Assembly (NCBI RefSeq): GCF_030486595.1
Contig: NZ_JAUJZH010000021.1
Coordinates: 1-64,000 of the forward strand
DNA: 64,000 nucleotides
Direction of reading: 5' to 3'
DNA from: Variovorax ginsengisoli
GTDB taxonomy: Bacteria > Pseudomonadota > Gammaproteobacteria > Burkholderiales > Burkholderiaceae_C
Of this stretch, positions 16,403-24,740 are shown one piece after another. Below the pieces are notes generated by a model. The model had not been told where the DNA came from. It made no database searches and worked only from the letters and a program-made list of their open reading frames with translations. Within the stretch, counting starts at the first letter, position 1. Each line of letters opens with the position of its first letter. The translations under genes and the position numbers were made by a program.

Positions 16403-16834
16403 ATGGATGAGACCAACGCTCCTGCAGTTCCCCCGGCGAACTTGTCCGCCTCGAGTCGGGACCTTCTCGAAAGGGTCTACGACAGGCTCTGCAAGGCTCA
16501 GATCTTCGGTCTCGCAACCGAGGTGCGGGAAACCCTGGAGGCTCCGGCTGCAGCATCCTCGTCGGGCCTGCCGCTCAACCAGGAACCGAAGTACACGGTG
16601 GATGGCGACAGCATCGTCAACCGCGCTAGCCACCACCGCATCCCGGCCGACGAGCCGGTGTTCATCATGCGGGCCCGCGACAAGTTCGCCGCGGGCGCGA
16701 TCTACAACTACGCGCTGGATTGCCCGCCGGGCCCGCACCGAGAGGCTGTGCTGAAGCGTTTCGACGAGTTCTCCGCCTTCGCGAAGCAACACCCTGAGCG
16801 CATGGGCGAGCCGGATACGGCGGTGGCGCCATGA
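16403..16834 (+). CDS. Unrecognised backbone protein, 143 residues
   Basis: Starts 34 bases after the XRE gene and ends overlapping the ATG of the next gene, so it lies in an operon. Residues ~68-113 (YTVDGDSIVNRASHHRIPADEPVFIMRARDKFAAGAIYNYA) read like a small domain found in single-gene mobile-element proteins. No enzyme motif is visible. Confidence 0.7.
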   Translation: MDETNAPAVPPANLSASSRDLLERVYDRLCKAQIFGLATEVRETLEAPAAASSSGLPLNQEPKYTVDGDSIVNRASHHRIPADEPVFIMRARDKFAAGAIYNYALDCPPGPHREAVLKRFDEFSAFAKQHPERMGEPDTAVAP

Positions 16835-17169
16835 GAGGCTGGAAGCTCAAGCGCACCGCGCAGTGTGCCAAGTGCCCGTGGCGCAAGGACGTCGATCCGC
16901 ATGACATCCCTAACGGGTACTGCGAAACGAAGCACCGCGCGCTGGTCGACACCATTGCCGTCGAAGGGGACCTCTCGAACCTCTTCGGCCCGCTACGGAT
17001 GATGGCCTGCCACGAGCTGGAGGACGCCCATTGCGTGGGCTGGCTGGCGAATCAGGCCGGACCCGGCAACAACATCGGTCTGCGCATTCGGCTTCATTCC
17101 TGCGAGAACGCTGATCGCATCCGCCTGGTCGGTGAGCAACACGAGACCTTCGAAGCGACGTTGCCCTGA
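16831..17169 (+). CDS. Small Cys-rich protein of the DUF6283 type
   Basis: 112 residues, overlapping the previous gene by ATGA. The N-terminal QCAKCPWRKDVDPHDIPNGYC and the later CHE and HSCENA give four or more Cys and His positions that suggest a metal site. The layout matches DUF6283, a family common in phages and plasmids and of unknown role. I assign it by recognition of the CAKCPW motif. Confidence 0.75.
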   Translation: MRGWKLKRTAQCAKCPWRKDVDPHDIPNGYCETKHRALVDTIAVEGDLSNLFGPLRMMACHELEDAHCVGWLANQAGPGNNIGLRIRLHSCENADRIRLVGEQHETFEATLP

Positions 17170-17202
17170 GGGCCGCTTCACAACGCATGGACACCACCCA
17201 GA

Positions 17203-17850
17203 ATGAATGCCACGAAACCCCCATTCACGCAGGTCGAGCCGTCGGCTCTCGATGCATCGGTCGCTGAGCTCGAGGCCTTCGACGCGCGCGAGACCAGCGA
17301 GCCGCTCTCTCAATCCGAAGGCGAATCGCTGTCGCTGGTGCTCCACGAGCTCAAGCGCCTCCGGGCGCAGGCCGCACCGGTGACCACTCCCGATCCCGTC
17401 GTTGTCTCCGAGCAGGATCTCGAGACGCTCGACTACGTGGAAGAGCTGGTCCGCAGCAGCGGCTTCGCAGACAAGGCGGACCGGCTGGCCCGCATGCACG
17501 AGGTTCTGAACCGAGTTGCCCAGGGTCGCGAGGCCTCGCACTACCGGGAGTCCTACGAGCGCGCCGTCCAGCGCCTGGTGCTCATGCGCCAGCTCATCCC
17601 AGCCGAAGGCCTCCGGGGCGTCGAGGTCGAGTGGCGCACACGCAAGCGCGAGCCCCTGGCGGACGCGGCAGAGCTGAACCTTCCGGACGTGGTGCGCGGC
17701 GAGTTGCGCCAAATGGCTGAGCACTGCGGCGCGGTGAGCTATCAGTCATGTCGGCGGCCGGCGTCGCGCCGACGCTCGGCATCGATCTGGGCATTGCAAA
17801 TTTCGCCGGCCTTTCAGATGGCAGACTCATCGAGCCGCTTGCAGCACTGA
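17203..17850 (+). CDS. Unrecognised backbone protein, probably truncated at its end
   Basis: 215 residues as read. The first ~174 are helical and well behaved (SLSLVLHELKRLRAQAA and EDLETLDYVEELVRSSG-like segments). From about 17740 the frame turns into Arg/Ser-rich sequence because it runs over a TnpB scrap encoded in another frame. The native C-terminus has therefore probably been lost by insertion of that element. Confidence 0.6.
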   Translation: MNATKPPFTQVEPSALDASVAELEAFDARETSEPLSQSEGESLSLVLHELKRLRAQAAPVTTPDPVVVSEQDLETLDYVEELVRSSGFADKADRLARMHEVLNRVAQGREASHYRESYERAVQRLVLMRQLIPAEGLRGVEVEWRTRKREPLADAAELNLPDVVRGELRQMAEHCGAVSYQSCRRPASRRRSASIWALQISPAFQMADSSSRLQH

Positions 17851-17870
17851 AGGGGCAGCGTCGAGTTCGA
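17748..17870 (+). mobile_element. TnpB (IS200/IS605 OrfB) RuvC-I fragment
   Basis: The frame starting at ATG 17748 gives GIDLGIANFAGLSDGRLIEPLAALKGQRR. This matches the RuvC-I segment of TnpB, including the first catalytic Asp. Only ~40 residues survive; the sequence after 17870 is unrelated. It is a relic of an IS605/IS1341-type insertion that broke the 17203 gene. Confidence 0.6.
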
Positions 17871-18141
17871 GGACGATCGCCCGCCGCTTGCGAATGGGAA
17901 GTCGCGGCCGGCGCGGACCTCTCGCGGCGCCTGGGTTGGCGTCAGCATGCTTGCCCGGGCCCCGGCCCCGAAGCCGGCCCCCGAAGCTGAAGCCGACCTC
18001 CTGACCATCGACCCAGACGACGTTTGGGACAGGATCCCGGGCCTGAGCGCCTTGGGTGGGTCCGACGGAGAGGAGCGTCTGGGTTGGCTGCTCCCGGTGG
18101 AGCTGGAGGAGCTCGAGGGTTCGAGTCCGCGGATGGTGTGA
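17871..18141 (+). pseudogene. C-terminal fragment of an unknown protein
   Basis: In one frame, starting without a good start codon, the sequence reads FEDDRPPLANGK and later TIDPDDVWDRIPGLSALGG, ending at 18141. The Pro/Ala-rich linker followed by an acidic end resembles the style of the backbone genes. It may be the displaced tail of a gene interrupted by the TnpB insertion. An ATG at 17947 is possible. Confidence 0.3.
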
Positions 18142-18144
18142 TGG

Positions 18145-18614
18145 TCAGGCTGGAGGAGCGAATGCGGACGCGTTTGCCACCCGGCCCCTGAGGATCTTCG
18201 CCCAGAGGTGCCTCCGCAACTCGAGTGGCACTTCAGCCCACTCGACCAGGTCAATGCCGGCCGCGGAGTAATCGCCGCGCGCGACCATGGCGGCATAGTT
18301 CTCGTGGAACGAAACTAGGTGCACCTGCTCGCATTCCACGATGGTCCGAATGAACTCGGCGGCATCGTTCTCCGGGCTGGTATCAAAGGCTGCGATCGCC
18401 GAAGAGGGCGTCACCTGGCGCCTGGTGCACTTCAAGCGCATCCAGACAACGCTCACGAAGCTGATCGAACGGCACCTCGGTGCCGGTGCGGACGCGCGCC
18501 ATGGACGCTGTGGTGTCGGGCCGGTGCGCCAGTCACATCATTTCCTCGTAGATCGAGCGCCGACGCGCATCGAGTTCGGGGGCAAGGGAAGGTGCGAAGC
18601 TTTCACTCATCCTG
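18145..18614 (-). pseudogene. Decayed hypothetical gene in several frames
   Basis: From an ATG at 18614 the minus strand reads MSESFAPSLAPELDARRRS and stops. A second frame gives MARVRTGTEVPFDQLRERCLDAL. A third (18145-18456) gives the remaining FHENYAAMVARGDYSAAGIDLVEWAEVP and a C-terminus. The three pieces are collinear and each looks coding, so this is one gene of about 150 residues with two frame breaks. The family is unrecognised. Confidence 0.4.
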
Positions 18615-18949
18615 CGTTCTGAGCCTGTGGAGTGGCGACATGGATCGACGGAGTCTGTCACGAAGCGGAGGATTCGTGCTTCAGCCCGACGGCATCCGGC
18701 ATCGCCACTGACGGGCCAGCTGCATCGGTCCGGCGAACGCGCGCGCGGTTTTCAGGCCTCATCTACTTGTGGCTTCGCGAGCGCGCGTGCAGAATCCGCT
18801 CCCAGCAATGGCAATTGCGGCCGCAAGGCCTGTCGACGAAGGGCGCGAGCGCTGAGATGCAGAACTGCACCGGCGACTCGCCCGCCCGCTGAACCCATCC
18901 TTCGATGACCGGCCCGAGTAGCGCTCAGCTTCCTCAATCGGCCGGTGCT
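18615..18949. other. Gap without a supported gene
   Basis: I see no frame with a recognisable family or good start on either strand. It separates decayed backbone fragments from the membrane-protein pair at 18950-20885. Confidence 0.5.
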
Positions 18950-20455
18950 CTACGAATGGAGCAAATTGACTCCGGCTTGATCGAATGGTCCGGCTGCCGG
19001 TGCTGTCCTGTGGGATCGATTCGAAGGCGCCAACACGTAGATGGCGAACCCTATTTGGATCAATCCCAATCCAGCAATTGAAAACAAGCGCAGGACGAGG
19101 CGGGTCTCGGGCGCCCAGTCCAGTATGTTGAGTGGAGTGAAGTACGCTGCCTCGTTGAGCAATCCCGGCGCCGACAGTAGCGAGCTTAGAAGGAAGTGGA
19201 TCCAGGCGACAGAATGATTCGGTGGGGCATCGATCAGCCTGGAGAGCCAGTCGTAGCCGCTAGCCCACAAGGCGAAGGCGCTGGCAAACACGAAGAAGTA
19301 TCCCAGGACGCCGACATTGGCGGAGCGTGCCACTGCAGCTAAGCCGATTGCGTACAGAGCGAAGGCGGTCGCCGCAAAGATTGCAGAAGGATTAGACGGG
19401 CGTACTGCCGCTGCGCACATGACGCAGAAGATGACCATGAGGAGTGCGAGCGAACCAGAGCTTCCGCTGACTAGGCTAGTGACGATGGAACCGTTGAATC
19501 CAAGCAGTTGGGCGAGCCACAGGGATAGCAGCAGCCAAACGCAGATGCCGGCAATGGCCACGATAAACATCAAGCTTGACCAGTACCGCCAATGGTTTCC
19601 CTTTGTTGCTCGATAGAAAATGGGCCCAACAGCGCCGGTCGCAGTTAGGAGGGAGACTAGAAGGAACGCTCCGATCGACAAACGGAGAAGCCCTCGCCAC
19701 TGAGTAACAACAGGAATGGCCGAGGGAGGGTTTATGAGCAGGATGCCGAGATAGCCCACGGCCAGACTGTTCGCTGCGAGCATCACATACGCAGCAACGA
19801 GCCATGCCCAGCAATTCAGAGGCATCTTTGCCAATGTCATGCCTGGCGCGCGAGTGTTGAGGATCGAAACGATCAGCCGGATTGCGAAGTGAATGGAGAA
19901 GGCCGCCATGCAGAGGACAGCAATGGACAGGGCGACCAAGATCGAACGGTAGCTGTCAAAGAATAGCTCCGCCGTTGTCGCGGATAGCAGAGCTACGCAT
20001 CCGATTCCGAATACCCAGTTCGACGCATTTGCTTGGCGTTGAAATGCCAGTTCGCCAGCCCCTATCTGCCATGGGATCGCCCAAGCGGCAAACGCGAAGG
20101 ACAGGATCGCCGTCCCACCATAAACGGTACCAAAGGCAAGCAGACTTGTCGTCCCGAACGGTCCGCGCAGGTGGAGCCAATCAGGAGGCTGGCGGGTCAT
20201 GGAGCCGACCAAGACGACGGCGAGCGCCAGCGCTGGGACGATGATTGCCATCAAGACTAGCGTGCGTGCGGGCCATCCCTCTCCGCTCAAAGTCGGCTCC
20301 TCCCTCTCCAGATCGAGGACACCGTCGACCATCGTTGCGTGCGCGGAAGACTCGATCTTGGCCTGCCTCCGCGATAGGATGACCTCTGTGACACCGAGTG
20401 CCAGCGTGATCACGGTCCCTGCTGTCGCCAGAATAGCCGGAAGACCATAGCTCAT
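18950..20455 (-). CDS. Cytochrome c oxidase subunit I homologue lacking heme ligands
   Basis: 501 residues, about twelve membrane segments. Signature stretches of heme-copper oxidase subunit I are clear. WAIPWQIGAGELAFQRQANASNW (125-147) fits the VP-IGA-DMAFPR-N-FW block. NTRAPGMTLAKMPLNCWAW (200-218) is nearly identical to the N-RAPGMT-HK-PLF-W block. GYFFVFASAFALWASGYDW (385-403) fits the HYV-SMGA-FA-F-G-YYW block. Yet the low-spin heme His in AHGT is Phe (LLAFGT, F108), and the HPEVY, HH and HFHYV ligand positions have no His. Oxidase chemistry is therefore unlikely. Start at 20455 has GAAAGG upstream; it follows the 4-TM gene by 10 bases. Confidence 0.8.
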   Translation of the reverse strand: MSYGLPAILATAGTVITLALGVTEVILSRRQAKIESSAHATMVDGVLDLEREEPTLSGEGWPARTLVLMAIIVPALALAVVLVGSMTRQPPDWLHLRGPFGTTSLLAFGTVYGGTAILSFAFAAWAIPWQIGAGELAFQRQANASNWVFGIGCVALLSATTAELFFDSYRSILVALSIAVLCMAAFSIHFAIRLIVSILNTRAPGMTLAKMPLNCWAWLVAAYVMLAANSLAVGYLGILLINPPSAIPVVTQWRGLLRLSIGAFLLVSLLTATGAVGPIFYRATKGNHWRYWSSLMFIVAIAGICVWLLLSLWLAQLLGFNGSIVTSLVSGSSGSLALLMVIFCVMCAAAVRPSNPSAIFAATAFALYAIGLAAVARSANVGVLGYFFVFASAFALWASGYDWLSRLIDAPPNHSVAWIHFLLSSLLSAPGLLNEAAYFTPLNILDWAPETRLVLRLFSIAGLGLIQIGFAIYVLAPSNRSHRTAPAAGPFDQAGVNLLHS

Positions 20456-20465
20456 CTCAGGCCTT

Positions 20466-20885
20466 TCAAGGTGTTGCCCCGGCCCATGCCCACCACACAA
20501 AGAAGACTGAGGTTGGGATCGCCGCCTTGCGTGACCAGCTGAATGATTCCCTCTTCTTGCTCGTGTTCGATCGAAGAAACTCGAAGAGCAACAAGCTCTG
20601 GAGCAGCACTATCCAGAGTAGTGCAAATGCTATGTGCGGCCCTGAAATGGCTTCGGCAGGTGAAAACGCGCCGAAGAAGGCGCATCCGGCGATCAGGTGC
20701 AGCGCATAGCCCGAATGGTGCAGTTGCCCCTGGATTTCGTTCCTTACCTTTCCGCCGAGTGCCTCGTGTGCATCCCATGCGATATGCAAGGCGATCAGCA
20801 CAGCCGATCCCAAGACGAAAAACAGAAAGTTGACCACGATTCCGAGTCGCAAGGAGTCGCACGATTCGATGGCGCAATCAAGCAT
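20466..20885 (-). CDS. Four-helix membrane protein paired with the oxidase-like gene
   Basis: 139 residues with about four hydrophobic segments (LGIVVNFLFFVLGSAVLIAL, YALHLIAGCAFFGAF, HIAFALLWIVLLQSLLLFEF, TSVFFVWWAWAG). Several His occur in or near the membrane (LHIAWDAHE, QLHHSGYALH, GPHIAF). It is the first gene of a two-gene operon, ending just before the oxidase subunit I-like gene, so the two products probably form a complex. The family is not recognised. Confidence 0.7.
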   Translation of the reverse strand: MLDCAIESCDSLRLGIVVNFLFFVLGSAVLIALHIAWDAHEALGGKVRNEIQGQLHHSGYALHLIAGCAFFGAFSPAEAISGPHIAFALLWIVLLQSLLLFEFLRSNTSKKRESFSWSRKAAIPTSVFFVWWAWAGATP

Positions 20886-20967
20886 TGGTCTACCGCGCTC
20901 CGGTTCTGGCCGCCTACTTGAGGACTCCTATGGCCGGCAGCGACGGCCATGACATTAAATAGTACTT

Positions 20968-21237
20968 TTGGACGAACTTCAACAGCTGTCCCCGACCGGC
21001 TCCACTCGGTTCTGCCAACTACAGCGTCGGGATTCGAGGGGCCGCCCCTGGATGACCCGGGCCACGGGCCTTGCTTCGACCTGGCCCAATGCCGGCGGTT
21101 GGTTGTCGCTGCTTCCGCTCGACCACGTGTTGGCGACGCCAGCGTGGACAACTCTCGGCTCGACGACAGGACCAGACCTTGGCTCCGACCATCGGCCTGT
21201 CATCGTCCGGTTGCGCCTGAAGAAGCTGGCCGACTGA
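20968..21237 (+). pseudogene. Endonuclease/exonuclease/phosphatase-family C-terminal scrap
   Basis: The end of the frame, LPLDHVLATPAWTTLGSTTGPDLGSDHRPVIVRLRL, carries the conserved DHV and GSDHRPV motifs of the EEP (DNase I-like) fold. The N-terminal two thirds, with the metal-binding Asn and Glu and the first His, are missing, so it is a nonfunctional remnant. It sits next to the membrane-gene pair and supports this pocket being a site of repeated insertion. Confidence 0.6.
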
Positions 21238-21358
21238 CGCTTACCCGCCATCCTCCATATCTGTTCTCGCACCAATCGCAGTCGTTGCCTTGCGGAAACA
21301 GGCTTTGTGCCGATATCCTTCTGCGGAGAATTCCGAATTGCCTATCGACGGCACGAAC

Positions 21359-23971
21359 ATGGCCTCCACCCCGACTTTCCTGTCCCGCCTCAAGCTATCC
21401 GATCCGGATCTGGCGCTCCTTTGCGTGCCGGCGGCGTACATCGACTGTACGAGCTCGATCACCGATCTGGATGAGGCGGATCACTCGGGCAAGACCTCCC
21501 ATCTTCTGAGCCTGGTGGTGACCGATCGCGTCATGGCGGTCAACAAGGACAAGTCCCCGGCGGTCTGGGGCGGAAGGGTCATCACGTCCATGGCGGAGCT
21601 GCAGGAGAAGCAGTACCCGTTCTGGAAGAACATCGGTCGCCTCCAGATCGAAGTCGCGGACGACACCGGCCGCGTCGCCTACCTGAATTCGTTCGCTCCC
21701 TGGGGTTGGCGCACTACGCAGATCGGCTCGAAGGTCCACTTCCTCGGTACCGTGAAGCGCTTCGGTGACAAGCTCTATGTCGAGCCCGGCGCCGAGCAGC
21801 CACACAGCGGTGCGATCGGCGGGATCTGGGCGCGCTACCTGGGCATGCCGGGCCGCGTCACAGGAGAAGCTGTCACCGGCGCCGTGCACGCGGTGCTGGA
21901 CAAGGAAGCCGCCTACCTGAAGTCCGAGCGCCATATCGTCGCCGCCATGCAACTGGACGAGGCGGGCGTGCTCGCATGCGTCCAGTACGACCTGGATGAG
22001 CTCGCCGAGGGCCTGCCCGTCTTCTCGACCCTTCGCGAACTGCTGGTCGCCTTGCACCGGCCTGTGTCGGTTACAGCCGGCGAGCGTGCCCTCCAGCTGG
22101 CGCAGCGAATCGATGCGGCCTCGATCCGCACGGCCGCGCGCACCCAGAGCAAGCGGCAGCCCCACCGTGATGCGCCCCTCATCGTGCCGGACCAGCAGGT
22201 GCTCGACCTGGCCGCCAAGCAGGCAGAGACGCTCACGGACGACCAGCGCACTGCCATCCTGGGCATCGCCAGCGCACTGCGCTCGCCGGTGCCGATGAAT
22301 GGTCTCATTCCCGGCGATGTCGGTACCGGCAAGACGCTCACCTTCCTGCTGCCCGCCATCGTGGCCCACCAGAACGGCGCCAGCGTGGTCATCATGGCGC
22401 CCACCATCATCCTTGCGAACCAGATCGCCAAGCAGATCGTGCGGCGCTTCGCCGGTGGGATCCGCGGCGTGGAGCGAGTCGAGGCTGGCAAGAAGATTCG
22501 CAACAAGGATCACATCCTGGTCGGCACCAGCGGCCTGACGAGCGCGTGTTCGAAGGCGGGCATCGTCCCCAACGTGCTGGTGATGGACGAGCAGCACAAG
22601 CTCTCGGTGCAGACGCGCGGCGCGCTGGTCGGCCCGGCCACCCATGTCATCGAGGCGACGGCCACCCCAATCCCGCGCTCCCTGGCGACCGTGTTCTTTG
22701 ACGGAATGCAGGTCTTCACGCTGCGCCAAGCGCCGGTGGAGCGCTCGATCACGAGCCACATCGTCGACGTGCGCAGCCGCGGCGCCGTGACCCGTGCGAT
22801 CCGCGAGACGATCGCTGCCCGCAGGCGCGTGCTGGTCATCTATCCGCGCGTGGACAGCGCCGAGGTCACGAAGAAGGCCAAGGCCTCGAAGGAGGGCGCG
22901 CAGCTCGAGCTGGGCGCGACCACGGAAGACACCACCCGCACGGCGCAGGGCGTCGTGGATGCGGCGGCGACCTTCGAGCAGGCCTTTCCCGGCAAGGTCG
23001 TGGCGCTGCACGGTCTCCTCTCCGACGACGAGAAGGACGTGGCGATCCAGCAGATCACGAGCCTGGAGAAGCCGCTCGCCGTGGCCTCGGTGGTCGTTGA
23101 GACCGGCATCGACATTCCGGACATCGGCCTGGTCGTCATCCGCGATGCGGACCGGCTCGGCCTGTCCCAGCTACACCAGCTGCGCGGCCGGCTGGTGCGC
23201 AACGGCGGCGCGGCCGACTTCTTCATGATGGTGGAATCGATCGACGCGCTGGAAGATGCGGCCCTCGAGCGCCTCATGGCCTGCAAGCTGACCACCAACG
23301 GTTTCCGCCTGGCAGAGATCGACATGAAGCATCGAGGCTTCGGCTCGTATGTGGATGACAGCCAGACAGGTTCCTCGCAGGGCGTGTTCAGGCTGACCAA
23401 AATCGCTCCGGCTGACTTTCTGGGCATCGCGACCGCGACGGCGGCGGCGGGTGAACCTGGTGCTGCAGACGTCGAGGACGCCAACGAGGCGGATGCGCTG
23501 ATGCGGCGTGTGCGCAAGGAGGTCGAGAAGCTGCGCCAGGCGGTGGCCGCCGGCGAGAGCCCAGTGAGCCCGGCCGCGCGAGCCGAACCGGCCCCGCCGG
23601 CCAGGCTCTCCACCCCTCCAGGATCCTTCAAGCCCCGCCCGCCAGCTCCCGCGCCGCGGCCCGCGCATGCGGCGCCCCAACCGCGCCCAGCGCCAGCAGG
23701 ACAGCCCGGGCAGCAGCTGGGATTCCGGCTGTTGCCGGCCCGCCCCGAGGTGCGCGCGCCGGCGAGCCCCACGCCTGTCGTGGGCCGGTTCCCAGCGCAT
23801 GCGAGTCGCACGCCCGTTGCGCCGCCCCCGTTGCCGCCAGGCGCGATCGAGCGCATTAGGGCGGGATTCGACTTCTCCGCCGCTGAGCCGCTGCCCGCGC
23901 CCACCGCAAAGGCCGATCCGGCCGCGGTTCCTGGCTTTCCTCCACGGCGGGCGTTCCCGTCCCGGGGCTGA
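21359..23971 (+). CDS. RecG-like superfamily 2 DNA helicase
   Basis: 870 residues from ATG 21359; a TTG at 21290 is possible but has no ribosome-binding site. The N-terminal ~140 residues resemble the RecG wedge OB-fold (VADDTGRVAYLNSF and LGTVKRFGDKLYVEPG). Helicase motifs are Walker A GDVGTGKT, MDEQHKLSVQTR, TATPIPRSLA, and the RecG-type SQLHQLRGRLVRNG. RecG remodels stalled forks and recombination intermediates. The final ~150 residues are Pro/Ala-rich with Gly-Phe anchors, unlike chromosomal RecG. It probably serves replication restart of the element. Confidence 0.85.
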   Translation: MASTPTFLSRLKLSDPDLALLCVPAAYIDCTSSITDLDEADHSGKTSHLLSLVVTDRVMAVNKDKSPAVWGGRVITSMAELQEKQYPFWKNIGRLQIEVADDTGRVAYLNSFAPWGWRTTQIGSKVHFLGTVKRFGDKLYVEPGAEQPHSGAIGGIWARYLGMPGRVTGEAVTGAVHAVLDKEAAYLKSERHIVAAMQLDEAGVLACVQYDLDELAEGLPVFSTLRELLVALHRPVSVTAGERALQLAQRIDAASIRTAARTQSKRQPHRDAPLIVPDQQVLDLAAKQAETLTDDQRTAILGIASALRSPVPMNGLIPGDVGTGKTLTFLLPAIVAHQNGASVVIMAPTIILANQIAKQIVRRFAGGIRGVERVEAGKKIRNKDHILVGTSGLTSACSKAGIVPNVLVMDEQHKLSVQTRGALVGPATHVIEATATPIPRSLATVFFDGMQVFTLRQAPVERSITSHIVDVRSRGAVTRAIRETIAARRRVLVIYPRVDSAEVTKKAKASKEGAQLELGATTEDTTRTAQGVVDAAATFEQAFPGKVVALHGLLSDDEKDVAIQQITSLEKPLAVASVVVETGIDIPDIGLVVIRDADRLGLSQLHQLRGRLVRNGGAADFFMMVESIDALEDAALERLMACKLTTNGFRLAEIDMKHRGFGSYVDDSQTGSSQGVFRLTKIAPADFLGIATATAAAGEPGAADVEDANEADALMRRVRKEVEKLRQAVAAGESPVSPAARAEPAPPARLSTPPGSFKPRPPAPAPRPAHAAPQPRPAPAGQPGQQLGFRLLPARPEVRAPASPTPVVGRFPAHASRTPVAPPPLPPGAIERIRAGFDFSAAEPLPAPTAKADPAAVPGFPPRRAFPSRG

Positions 23972-24021
23972 ACCGTTCACCCACCCGCTCGGCCTGTGCC
24001 GCGCACAACTGACGTTGTCCC

Positions 24022-24615
24022 ATGCAGAATCTCTTCTACAGCTCCTGTCCCGTCGTTCGCCGCTCCACCGAAACCTTTGCTGAGTGGACCACCATTGGTG
24101 GTGAGCGCCGCCGTTTCGAGTTCGAGCGGGAGATCCATTGGCTGCAGGAATCCGAGGCCGTCCTTCGCTTCGTCCATGGCGGAGAGGAATTGCAGCACGA
24201 GTCGACCCACAACGACTACTACGGCTACCTCACCGCGGCGCAGGGACTCGATGGCGATGCCCGGCGCGCGATCGAGACTTACCGAGTCACCGCGGATAGT
24301 TCGCTGGTGGTCGAGATCGTGTCCCGCGTCTTTCAGCGTCCGGTGGTCGAGACTGGGGAGGCCCGGAAGTACAACCTCACGAAGCCTCAGGGCCATAAGT
24401 CCCAATGGGCGGACGTTCCCGACGAGTCGCGCAAAGAGGTTGAGGTGGATGGGGAGACCATCTGGCCACGGCTGGCGCGCGTCGAGCTCGCCGAGGAGGT
24501 GGTCTGGTCCTCGAAGCTGTCGCGCGATGCAAACGAGGCTGTGTGGGGTGATTTCCGTGTCCGGTGGGCATCCGCGCTCGCCGGTGCCGAGTCCGTGGCG
24601 GAATCGACTGTTTAA
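24022..24615 (+). CDS. Unrecognised protein, 197 residues
   Basis: Begins 50 bases after the RecG-like gene. It is soluble and acidic, with features such as YYGYLTAAQGLDGDARRAIETY and a Trp-rich C-terminal half (WADVPDESRKEVEVDGETIWPRLARVELAEEVVW). No known domain is seen. It may share the helicase transcript. Confidence 0.65.
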   Translation: MQNLFYSSCPVVRRSTETFAEWTTIGGERRRFEFEREIHWLQESEAVLRFVHGGEELQHESTHNDYYGYLTAAQGLDGDARRAIETYRVTADSSLVVEIVSRVFQRPVVETGEARKYNLTKPQGHKSQWADVPDESRKEVEVDGETIWPRLARVELAEEVVWSSKLSRDANEAVWGDFRVRWASALAGAESVAESTV

Positions 24616-24700
24616 GGGGCCTCGGGAGGGGTAGGTCACCCCTCGCATGCCTCGGCCGGCCCGGCGCGTAGAGTGGGTATCTGCATGGGGCGGCGTTGGT

Positions 24701-24740
24701 GCCATAGCAGGCGTTAACTGCATATAATGCATGCTATGGC
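24701..24740 (+). promoter_or_regulatory. hipBA promoter with flanking 9-bp inverted repeat
   Basis: A perfect -10 box TATAAT lies at 24723-24728. It is bracketed by GCCATAGCA (24701-24709) and its exact complement TGCTATGGC (24732-24740). The predicted transcription start falls at or next to the ATG at 24736, so the message is probably leaderless. HipB-type antitoxins repress their own operon through such inverted repeats. Confidence 0.7.

Noticed and set aside
18632-18892. 86-codon plus-strand frame
   Set aside because: No ribosome-binding site, no family, and composition unlike a coding frame.
18950-20455. Functional terminal oxidase
   Set aside because: The His ligands for heme and copper expected in subunit I are absent and there are no subunit II or III genes nearby.
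20968-21237. Functional endonuclease/exonuclease/phosphatase gene
   Set aside because: Only the last ~90 residues are present; the first metal-binding and His residues are missing.
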